NCBI GenBank assembly: GCA_013397865.1
Contig: VZTI01001766.1
Location: 3,488,327-3,552,326, forward strand
Direction: 5' to 3'
Source: Struthidea cinerea
Lineage: Eukaryota; Chordata; Aves; Passeriformes; Corcoracidae
Length of the DNA: 64,000 nt
The notes beneath the pieces were generated by a model. The model made no database searches. It had not been told where the DNA came from and saw only the letters and a program-made list of their open reading frames with translations. Below, one piece after another: positions 50,401 through 62,100 of this stretch. Numbering within the stretch: position 1 is the stretch's first letter; the number at the start of each line of letters is the position of its first letter. The position numbers and the translations under genes are program-made.

Positions 50401-53076
50401 TGAAGGAGGCAGGAGGTGTTGGGATGCTGAATGGACACCTAGAAGGGAAAAACCATGGCTGGTGCCTCCTTAGAGCTTGGAAGGATTTGCATGTCCTGCA
50501 ACTCCCCTGGTCAAAGGCTGCCTGTGATCCAGGGAAAGGATTGAGTGCAGAAACTTCCTGCAGCTGCTTTAACCTCCTGAACACATGTGTTGTCCTGTGG
50601 TTCAGGAGGGAGTGTTCAAGAACTCCTCCCCCAGTCATTTTCAAAAACAGTTCAAGACCATGAAAAAAATACTCTGTTTATTACTGCTCTTGTTATTAAA
50701 GTGTGTTCAGAAACCTTTCTTAACTAAATGGTTTGTTGCTGCAACTTTGCCACACCTGTTTTTCTTGCTGCTTAAAATAAGCAGGCTCCTGCTTCCCACC
50801 TCCATGTCCTTACTAATGTGAGCAGAGGAGGAGCATATATGAAGTTCAGCATGCAGCAGTTAAAGGTGGGCTTTTTCTCCTTCCATAATTCAGAGGAGAA
50901 AATAAGTTGCTGCATAGTCACTTAGCAACTGGAAAAAATGAGAAGGGATTAATTTTCCAATTCAGCCCATATCAGAATTCAAAGACTTTATGGATTTCAT
51001 AGCATTTTTTGGAGCTTAGTGTTAACTTAGGAGTTTTGAAGCTGTATTTTATGTAGTTATTCTGCCAGCTTATTGGCAGAAGGGTTTCATGCATGTGTAA
51101 TTATTAGTAAGTGAGACAGGATGAGTCACAAGGTAGCGATGTGCAGTTTTTAACATCTGATGTCATTTCAGCAGGTGAATTTTGTTAGTAGCAAACAAAA
51201 GCAGCTCAGTGCCCTTTCTGTAATGCCTCTACATCTCAAGTCCTCATCTACAACACATCTGTTTGAATAATTGCATGTGATGCTAAGGAAGGTTCAAACA
51301 AGTAACTGTCTTCCAGCCACTGATGATGTTTTATGGCAGCCTGAATTAAATTATGTGAGATAGTCACAATCAGTAGACTAGTCCAGTCATTTACTCCCTT
51401 AAGGGCTTGCAGGAGCAAAACTGATTTTTTTTTTTTCCCAAACTTCTTTCTAGAGTTTCTTTGACATGGTGCAACTCTGGAAACCACTCAAAATGTGTGA
51501 ACATATTGCTGAAGATCAAATTTATATTTTTTTCTTTGGTTATATCTGTTTTCTTCTGAGTATTGAATGCTTGCAGTGTGTGTTGGGTTTTTTTAATCTC
51601 TGTGATGAGGTCTTGAACTTTTTGTACTGCTTTATCACTCAGTGCTCAATCAAGTTGTGGCCCTCATACCCAGCCGATGTTGTACAAGTCAGTGTAAAAG
51701 TGTAAAAACCTATTTATTGCTGAATGCTGGGAGTTCTGATGGGAAAATATTACTCAGTACTTGCTCTGTTCTTTTGTTCTTCCCCCAAACATTTGTTACT
51801 GTCCACTTCCAAAGCCACAGAATAGAGAATTGTCAGTCTTGGTCTTATCACTGTGCCCATGCCTGGCTACTGATTCTTTCAGCCACCTACCACTCACTAT
51901 AATGTGAGTTAAATCTCAAAATATGTGGTTAAAAACAGTCTTTGAACATATGGTAACTCTCAACTTAATTTGTTTTTTCCTTTCTTGATCAGTCGTCCAG
52001 ATGAAAATAGTGTAAAATCCTCATGTAAATGAATCCTGCTACCTTCTGTGATTAAATTTGCTTTTGTGTCTGCATCTGCCTGAGTGAACGCATTTGCCTG
52101 TGGGATTTTTTTTTTTAAACAACCCCTGTCCCTCCTTCTGCCCCCCCCAACCTTAGCAGCAGACTGCAGGGGTAACCACCAGAGTCTTTGGTATGTGGGT
52201 GATGGCTTGGTGTTGAATTTATGCAGAGGTAGGGAGAAGAAACTCTGTAATGGGGTCACCTGAGTATCTTAGGGGGTTTTGCTGTCTGATGTGATGGAGC
52301 TTAGCAGTGGTGTTGCCATCTACCATCACGTTGGGGTGTATTTATTTTTCAAATATAGGTAAATCAGACTCTGCCAGATGACACCTTCCACATTCTCTGG
52401 AAGCTTCAAAAGGCATCTAATCCTTAAATGGATAAATGTTCCTGTCCAGGTGTCTTGTGTCAGTGTCACAAACTTCTGTCAGGCCTCTTGGGTTAAAGTT
52501 TATGAAAGACACTTCTTCAAAGCCAGAGCAGTTCTTTGGGAAATACTTTGAGCTTGTCATTGGTTCAGGGCAAATAAGTTCCATGGTTTTTAAACACTTC
52601 CATCCTGGCAATATCTGTGGTTACAGCAGTGAGATCAGGATTTGTGGCCTGCTCTGTGCAGCTGGAGGGCTGCAGCTGCTGGAGGATAATTGCTGCATGT
52701 CAGCCTGTCTTAGCTGCCTGCTGCCGGTCAGCTTTACTCTTGTCTACGTAAAGGGAATTTCTCCAATAAGTTAAAATTTAAAACTGGTTTAAAGATACCA
52801 GAAATAGGAAAAAAATAGATTTATAAGAGTATTTGGGTTAGGTGTTTTCTCATCTGTTTTGAAAACTACTGTTGTAAAAGTCTACTGGGGAAATGGCAGG
52901 GAATAATGCCATTTTATTTCTCTTTTCTAGGGCAGTCTCAAAGGATACTTTCTTGTGTTTCTAGGTGCAAAATCTAGACTTTTTAGCCTCTTCTAGGATT
53001 TAGTAGATTGTAGAGGCAGTAGTAAGATAAATGGTTTTTGATCTTTTCTTGAAAGTTGCTATCTTTTTCCTAAAAG
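47491..53076 (+). other. PDXDC1: Presumed PDXDC1 intron 1
   Basis: AT-rich DNA between the CpG island and the first visible PDXDC1 coding exon. No exon-like sequence with family similarity was seen. T-rich polypyrimidine stretches and short ORFs are present but unremarkable. Confidence 0.65.
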
Positions 53077-53150
53077 ATGGTGGACCCTACTCTAGCAGAA
53101 ATGGGGAGGAATCTGAATGAAGCAATGAAGATGCTGGAAGACAATCAGAG
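53077..53150 (+). CDS. PDXDC1: PDXDC1 exon 2
   Basis: Acceptor ttcctaaaag|ATG, donor AG|gtgtgtg. Encodes MVDPTLAEMGRNLNEAMKML and EDNQ plus a split Arg codon. The first codon is ATG, phase 0, so it could also serve as a start if exon 1 were bypassed, but human has a further 7-8 residues from exon 1. Confidence 0.94.
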
Positions 53151-56100
53151 GTGTGTGCAAAGGATACAATAAAAAACTACAGCTGTTTGTGCTGAGGGGA
53201 GGATTATTTGTGTCACTGACACTAAGCCAAAAAACCCTCATTTTCCTGGTAGTTTAAAGTCATACTGTCATTCTGAAGCTTACACCTATACAAATCACCT
53301 TTATTTCTTAAATGATGGGTTTTTAAAGTAAATGTATGCATTTTTATGCATGCTCTGTAATACTCAAAACAAGTTCAATAAGTCTGTTTTTCAAAGTTAG
53401 GATTTTTTTTTAATATTGCAGTGCAAGTAATTTTTAATTCCTGTATATATGAGATTCTTCTCTAAGCTTTCTCTTAAAGAACTGAAAAACCCAAACAACT
53501 TGGGAACTTTTTAATTCAGTCTGAACTCAACTTTTGTGTTTGTCTCATCTGGTTTATTCCTGAGCCTGTTAGTGAAATAGATATATGTAAGTATGTATTT
53601 CTGCAAGTCAAAGTCAATTACGTATTTGATGTTATAGAACACAAACTAAATACAGAGTTTATTGTGTCTTTAACTTAGGAAAGCAGAGGAGGAAAATGAA
53701 AAGAAATATGCACGGAAGGATATTCCTGGACCTCTCCAAGGCAGGTAGGCAGCAACAGTTTTTAGATAATGCTCTTTTCAAAATCTTAAACTACACATAG
53801 CATGTTTGTCTTCCAAGCAACTTGTATTAATGGAAATACTAACATTTTCCAGGCATCCTAATAAACTTTTTCCCATACTCACATAGGGGAGAAAAAAAGT
53901 AATACTGTAATCGTACCAACTATTTTCATTCTCATGTAGAAAGGAGAAAAAAAGATTACTTGTCCTTGGTGACTGAAATTTTGAATTCATGTAATCTGAT
54001 GGAGTATTGTTGCCTACAGCGGTGATTGAGACTCAAAGTAAACAAATTTCTATTGGAGAAAAGTACCCAGATTAAAAAAAAAAAAGAAAAAACTGAGACT
54101 GATAAAGTAGAAAACAGTAAAGAAACAAACAAACAAAAAAACAAACCCAGAAACCTCCCACCTTTTCAGCGCAGTTGTCTTTAGAAATTAAACAGAGCTC
54201 TTGTGCATCAGGCAGGTAAGACCATTGTACCTGAAAGCTACGATTTAAATTGGTTGTGTCTTCTGTGGGAGATGATCCTGCAGGAGCTCAGGCTAGCACT
54301 TCAGAAAACACAGCAAAAGCTACTTAAGTCTTTGCTGTGCAGAAACTAACCCTGGTTTTGAGTGGAGACTCGGAATTATCTTTTCTGTGAATAAAAAGCA
54401 ATTTCAACTGTCAATGTAAGTTCCTACACTACTGTAAATTTTAGTTGGAATTATAAAAGTTGAGGTGTTGTGGATCTTTTCCAGTTTTACCATGTTGTCT
54501 TATGTCAGAAGTCAAATGTAGCTTGTGTCTGCCAGAAAGTGATATTTGTAGGGAATTGTTTAAGAGATGTGCTGAGTTATGAGCTGAAGCTCGTTCATGT
54601 GAAGCAAAATGTGGATCCTTAGCTACTCCCTTAGTTGGCTGTGTAGCAGTAAGAATTCAATGTTGGCAAGTCAGGCTTTTCAGACCAAATTTTCAGATAT
54701 TGTAGATTAGTTTTTCTGAGTCTCCTACTATAAGCAAGTAGGGTTTTGAATGGATTCAGCATCCTCATCTTTGTGATCAGTTTTTCTGAGACCAAGGAAA
54801 CATTTTTGTTGCTGGACTCAGCATTCAGTAAAAGTGCAGTGTCCCAGATGGCTTCTTTTAGATGCTGCTATTTACCTGTTTGTGTCTTTTTAATGTGGTT
54901 TGGTTTCCCCTCCCAGTGGCCAGGATATGGTGAGCATACTTCAATTAGTTCAGAACCTAATGCATGGAGACGAGGAAGAGGAAACTTCACAGTCCTACAG
55001 GTAAGGCCAATATCAGGTATTGTATTTGAAAGACACCTGATTTTGTTATATTCTGATCATTATAGAACTTACTTAATTTTAAGTTCTATGTATGTTTCAG
55101 TGTATATAATTTCTCTCTATATTTTAGTATATATACTTATATACGTAAGTATATATATTATATATTTTAAAGTGTAAAATATTGTGCAACCAGGTAACTT
55201 CTTAAAGGCACCTTACGTTGTATAGTGAAGCAGAATAATGCATGAGGCTTGGCTTTCTTAAAATTACAAAGCTTTCATTACTAATTACTAAATTGAGGTA
55301 TACAAGGGAATTGTTTCTGATGTGGCAGCTCATTTTTTTCCACTTTCTGGAAGTTGTTTTAAGTCAGAAAGTCTTAAAGCTTTGAATACCAATAGATTTT
55401 TTATCTTGTGTCTATGTAGACTTTAAAATTAAAGGAAATAAAATTTGTTTCCATTTTTCTGCAAAATGGAAATAGTACTAACTGATCTGCAGAAGATTAT
55501 TGAAAACTAACATTCAAAAAACTTGTTCAAGATTTAAAAAAAACCCAAACAAAACCAACCAAAAAAAAAAAACCAAAACCAAACCAAAACCAACAAACAA
55601 ACAAACAAAAAACCCATCAAAGAAAAGCTGTGCCTCTAAAAATAGTAAGTGTCCTGAGTTTTCTGTGCATAGGAGAGTTTAACGCACTTTCAAGTCCCAA
55701 AGCAGATAAAGTGCTTAGTGCCAGCTCATATTGGCTGGTTCAAAAGCAGGAGCTGTTCCTGTGAGCAGCTGGGCAAAGGGAAGTGCTCTTGTCTGCACTG
55801 GCAGCTTAGTGTGTCATACACAATGGCAGGAGGGTAGCTGTGATATATTGCACTTCTCTCTGCTAAATATTTAAATTTCATGTCAACCAATTCCGCCACT
55901 CTACATTAAAAACCCACAAACCCTATACTACTGTAATGTCCATGACTTGTATTTAGTTGGCTGCTCCTCTGTTCTGGCTTGCAGGCTTCAAAATGTTGGT
56001 GAACAGGGTCACATGGCTCTACTGGGACATAGTTTGGCTGCTTACATATCTGTGCTGGACAGGGAAAGACTGAGAAAACTTACAACAAGGATCCTTTCTG

Positions 56101-59100
56101 ACACTACTCTCTGGCTCTGCAGGCTTTTCAGGTGAGTCCCTGGGAATAACTTGTGTGACAAAGTAGTGATAATGTTTAAAAACGGATGTGACTGGACTGA
56201 GGATGTCAACAAAAGAAACCACTGTGCCACAAACTTGGAAGTACTTGGAAGGTCTGAAACACAACCTTAACCTAGCCTAAAGAATGTCAGGTTGCATTAT
56301 CTTTAAAATTAGCAGTCCAGAATTTACATCTATGTTAAAACCAGAATGAAGCCTTTTGTGTGTTTCCTCCCATGCTCCATTCTCAGTAAGCAAGGTTTTG
56401 AACTCTCTAAAGGCAATCTTAAAGGAACCCACATGTGTTTTCTTTCTTACTCTGAGTCTAAATGAAAATACATACTAGGCTTCTCTTGTTGTTAATCTCA
56501 GCCTGTCTCATGAAAGTTTTCTTTTAATCTACTTTAACCTGGGAAAATAAAAGGGTTTTTATTATCTTCTCCGCCCTCTGGGAAGCTCCTTTGCTGCTCA
56601 GTGTTATTTTAGTCCCTAAACTGACTGTTGGTTTTGTTGATCATATTTACTTGGCTTTTCTTGCAGGTATGAAAATGGATCAGCCTATTATCATGAAGAT
56701 GATCGTGACGGTCTCCTAAAAATCTGTCGACTTGTGATTCACACCCGCTATGAAGATTATACACTCGAGGGATTTAATGTGCTCTACACTAAGCAGCCTG
56801 TCATATACATTAGTTCTGCAGCCAGAACAGGCCTGGGCCAAGCTCTCTGCAATCAGGTAAAGTCAATCCTGGGGGGTTTTAGCTGCAACTAGAACCTACC
56901 TGGCTTCATATTGCCTGGATAGCTTTGGTGATTTTGTCAACCTACTTTTCCTCATGGTGGAAATAACAGCAAAGGAAGCAGAGTCCATACTGGGCATAAC
57001 CTCAGCTGTAGTGGACCATACATTTAAAATAAAACCATTTGTCTGGGAAAAATACTTTGAGTTTTTATCTACAGACTGTGTTTTGCAGCAGTGATACAGT
57101 GGGAGGAAGAGAAATTTTCTGAATATTTCCAGTGAAAGGCTCCTGCATGCTAACTTCTTTAAAAATGCGTGATTGTTTCTAGATTGCATTGTGCTTTACA
57201 TAAGCTGTTGGTCATGTGAAATAGACCTGAGCCCAAACATACACAATTTGTCCTGTGCTTTTTCTTTATTAATTTGATCATCAGTTTTAGCAGAAAACTT
57301 AGTTTATAATGTAATATTGAAGTTTCTATTGTCATACTGGTTTTTGTGTCACTCTGTATTTCTGTGAACACATGAAATGAGTATTTCTCAGTTGAAATTC
57401 CATCATTTCTATTGCAGTTAGGGTTGCCCCTTTCCTGCATGTGCCGTGTGCCCTGTAACACTATGTTTGGATCTCAGCACCAAATGGTAAGTTTGTCTTC
57501 CCTAAGAGCTCTTTCTGTGTTTTGGTTGGTTGGTTTTTAAGCCTCATTAAATGACTATCAAGTATGTTGTTAGGAAAAGCTGTTAGTATATTTACTTTTT
57601 CAACCTCTAAGTCTTCTGTGTTAAAGCTGTACAAATCACACATGGAAATTTTCTAAAAGCAGCCTGTATCTTGGTCTTGTCATTTGCAAAATATTTTAAT
57701 GGCTTTTAAGTAAAGTGCTTTTTAGTGCAAGATTTCTAGAATAGGAGTAGTTGGAGTACTTTCACAAACTATGTGATGTATTTGTGTTTTATTTTTCACA
57801 AATACTTTATTTGGCCTTCAGATTATTTTGCCTTTGAGAAGAAGAAACTGCAAGCCACAAACAAAGCCATTGAGAGTGTTTCCTTTCAGAACTTCAGAAT
57901 GCTGTTCACTTTCAATCTTAATGCATTTTCCCAGTTCAGCAGAAACAATTCAGTGTTTGACTAACATATTGTTTTCTTACTGATACCAGGATGTTGCTTT
58001 GTTGGACAGAGTGATTAAAGATGATGTTGAGTCTGGAAAACTGCCTTTGTTGCTTGTGGCCAATGCTGGTAAGTGCTGTGGATAAACAATCACAAAAACC
58101 CCCATGCTATTTCATGAATATAATAAATATATATATCTATTTTTTCCTAAATAGCTCAGTAGTTGCGTATCAAGAAATATCAGGAAATATCTTAATGACC
58201 ACACAATAATTATCTGTCCAGAGGGGATTTTATTTAACTGATTTAAATTTGGATTGTACTGTTACAGTGCTGCTTATGTCAGTTGATATATTAATATAAC
58301 TTATTTTAGTGAGTGCACATCTCCTGTTAAAAAACAGTTTCGCAGTAACACTTCAGAATTTTTTGATGGATATGCCATCAACTTTAGCTTGAAAAATGAT
58401 ATTTTTCTTCTAGTTCATTAAACGCATGTACAAAATTTGCTTTAAGTACAAATGACGGAAGTGACTGTTACTTGCTTGGGACCTGCAAAATTGTCTGAGA
58501 TGTTAATCAGTACAAGAGGCTCATTTTGTAGAGCCTTGGTTTGCAGGCTGATCCTTTGTCACTGCCTTTTTCCCGTTCAACCCAGGGACTCCAGGTGCTG
58601 GGCACACGGACAAGCTGGGCCGGCTGAAGGAGCTCTGTGAGCAGTACAAGATGTGGCTTCATGTGGAAGGGTATGGAACTGGAGACTTATTTCTCCATAA
58701 CTCCATTCATTAAAAAGTCTGACTAATAGACACCATCTAATTTGACAGCTCACAGAGAGCCATAGGGCCAACTTTAGTTTTGTCATAGTAAGCATTTTAT
58801 ATGGTTATAATTTTGTTATTGTGAGATAGAAATTGATTTACATACACAGGAAGAATTAATTGGAGAGGTAATTTCAGCACAGATTAGTGATTACTTTTAT
58901 TCAGATGGTAATCTTATCTGCCCTTGCTTTGAAGAGTTTGAAATATGAATAAAAAGACCTTCTAGGCCAGGGCGGCCTAAAAAGACCTTCTAAATCAGGC
59001 AGGACATTATACAGTGGTTATTGAGAATGAGAAGGGAGAGTGAAATGACACTTCAGTGAAGGTTGTCAAAAAGTCTGCAGCAAGAGCAGTGTGCAGCAGG

Positions 59101-62100
59101 ACTGGGAGGGGGATTAAACCAAGAGTTAAAGGAAATTCCAAGAATTTGGACCATGTCAATGAAGACTCCAGCGCTGTAAGGTTATACTTTTTGAGCCTGA
59201 AACAGAGACTGTTTCTCCTGGTATTTTGCAGAGTAGGTGTATTTGCGTACTACTTATTTCTGATACCAAATTGATGCTAAATTATGGATAGGACCTTGGG
59301 TGATGATTTCACCAAAGGATGGATTGAAAATTTTTAGATCAAAGCAGATTTTTACTTTTGGGTTTTCAATCTTGGAATAACAAGTAGCAACATCTCCTGC
59401 ATTGTTAATGAAAAATATATGAACAAAAAATTACCTCCCTTTATACATCCATATGAAATATTTAAACTGCAGATTAAAATGCTGTCTCTTAATACATATT
59501 TAATACATGCTAAACCCTTTTCTTTTTTCCAGTGTGAATCTGGCAACTTTGGCTTTGGGTTATGTCTCCTCTTCTGTACTGGTATGTTTCACTGTATCTA
59601 GAAACTTAATAATGTGCTTGTGTAAGGTTAATCAAAATATATATGGCTTATATTCTGCTTATTGTAATAAACTTCAGGCTGCTACAAAATGTGACAGCAT
59701 GACTCTGACTCTGGGTTCCTGGCTGGGGCTCCCAGCAGTGCCTGCAGTGACACTCTACAGACATGAGGATCCATCCTTGGTATGTTCAGCTTCCCACTCA
59801 CCATTCTCAAGATCCTGGAATTTTGATTCTGGTGACAGTGTGCTGCCATGTTCTTCATAAGCATCTAAAGTATAATTTCCAAAGCTGGCAAAAGTGGCAG
59901 CATTGAGGAGAGGTTAACAGTGGTTTGTTTGTTTCCCTCCTCAGTCCTTGGCAGCGGGACTAACGTCGAGCCAGCCCGTGGAGAAGCTCCGTGCCCTGCC
60001 CCTGTGGCTCTCCTTGCAGTACCTGGGCCACGATGGTATTGTGGAGAGGATAAAACATGCCTCACAACTGGTGAGCAACAGTTCAGCAGTGATTTATGAC
60101 AGCTCTTGACAGATCTTTCTGGTTATTGTGATGTGCTGTAGAAGACTCAACTAAAATACTGCAGTTGTTGGCAGTATAACATTGGTTCATATTGTTACAC
60201 ACATGCTGAAAGCACAGGGAAGTGTTTGAGGGATGTGCTTTTACTATTGGATTGTATGTATTTTTTTATAAATGAAAAAAAAAAGTCTTTGTTCTTCCTA
60301 GACAGTGAAGTAACATAATCACTTCCTTTTTGTCACTTCTCTATTAACTACTTTTTCTTGAAAGCTCTTCAGAGAGACTTTATTTTCCTATTCTACTTGG
60401 CATCATATTGATTTAAATAATAGTAAATTACTTTTAGTAAAAAGGACTTCAAAATATTTCTTGAGGTACAAGTGCACTATGTTTGGAATCCTTACTTTAG
60501 TAAAAGTTAAGGTCCAATATAATGTGTTAGTTACAAAATACAGTGCTTATATGGAAAGTATTTCTTAAAGGTACGGAAGCTACGGGCATGAAAGACCTAA
60601 AAGAGTGTCAGTATCGTTAGTCATTAAGATTTTGTGGCATCTAAGATTGATCTTAGTTCGAAAATAGAGATTATGGTAGTGACTGTTTTGTGTTTTTCAG
60701 AATAATTTTCCACTTCTAAAACTGTGTATTTCTCTCCTCCATTTGTTCTCCTTCTGCTCTGGTCTTCTAGAGTCAAAGGCTGCTGGAGAACTTGAAAAAC
60801 CTGGATTTCATTAAAACTTCGGTACAGTCTACTTCTAGTATTTTGGTTGTATATCTTAGTTTCTGCTTGTTAAATGATAAGAATAACTTTGAGTAGAATA
60901 AATTATTTAAAAATATTACTTAAATCATAGTCATTGTTCTGAAGACTCTTAGGATCTTTCTAATTAAGTTCTGGTGTTCAGTGAAATCTCATGGCTTGGT
61001 TGTGTGTGACCTCTGGATCGTGTTTGTTCCATTGTTCTGTACTTGTGCACCCAGGGGAGTGCAGAAGAGCATTCAGAAGTTGTGTTCAGAGCTTGATTTA
61101 ATTGCACTTAGAACATGGATTTGCTCAGTAATACATCTACGAAACCAGTTTCCATAAGTGTCTCTAATATTTTCTGGCTGCATCTTACCCTGTTGTTGAG
61201 ATCATATTGTGAACCCTGTGAATACACAAAAATTATCCCAGCTGAAGTTTTTACGCCAGAAATAGGTTTAGAAATTACAGCTAATGTATTCATTCCAAAT
61301 TCAGTTTCTGTGAGATGTCCTGTCCAACAGGGTTTGGTGATTTTACTCACTGACCCCCACCCCTGAATTTTAGTTGATATTTGATATATAGAAAATTTAC
61401 TCAGCTTACTGAGTAAGCTGTAGAGTATTAATGGCCTTGGGAGTTCAAGTTACTGTATCGCTTACCCTTCTACGTAAATAAATCCTGCATTGTTAGGATT
61501 GTGAATGTAGTTTCAGATTGTCTCCAGAAGTAGCCCAGTCTGTTTCTCCAAACTGATCCAAAGCAGGATCAATTGTAATGTTATTTTTCCTGCTGGAACT
61601 TTCTTGATGTTTCCCAATGATTGTGGGATGATTTCCAAGAGAACTCAAGCTTTGCTCAGCAGTTTGAGGAATTATACATGGTGTTAAATCTTTAAAAAAA
61701 CAGGGGAAAATATTTTTTTTCTTTTGAAGGTTGAAGATGAACTGAGTTCACCAGTGGTGGTTTTCAGGTTTTTCCAGGAATATTCAAATAGAGGTATGTG
61801 ATTTATTTAAAACCAAACAAGAAGAAAAAAACTCCTCTCTATACAGTATTGTAAACTACTAATTCACCAAATGAATTTGGGATAAATGTGATATAGTGCC
61901 GTTCACTCGTGTAACATGCTTTTAAAAAGGTGATAAATGCTGGTCAATCTGTGACAAATCATACACGTGATAGCTTCTTTTTTTAGACAGACTGCAGTGT
62001 TTTAAATTTTCATAACAAGTAATTTTCTGCCTTCTTGAGTGAGAAGATTTGCATATGATTTTGATCTTGAGAGCAGATGATGGAAGTCTCTTACAAGCTG

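Noticed and set aside
50640..50825. A plus-strand ORF containing MKKILCLLLLLLLK, which looks like a signal peptide
   Set aside because: No homology, no splice context, and in T/C-rich intronic sequence where Leu runs are common.
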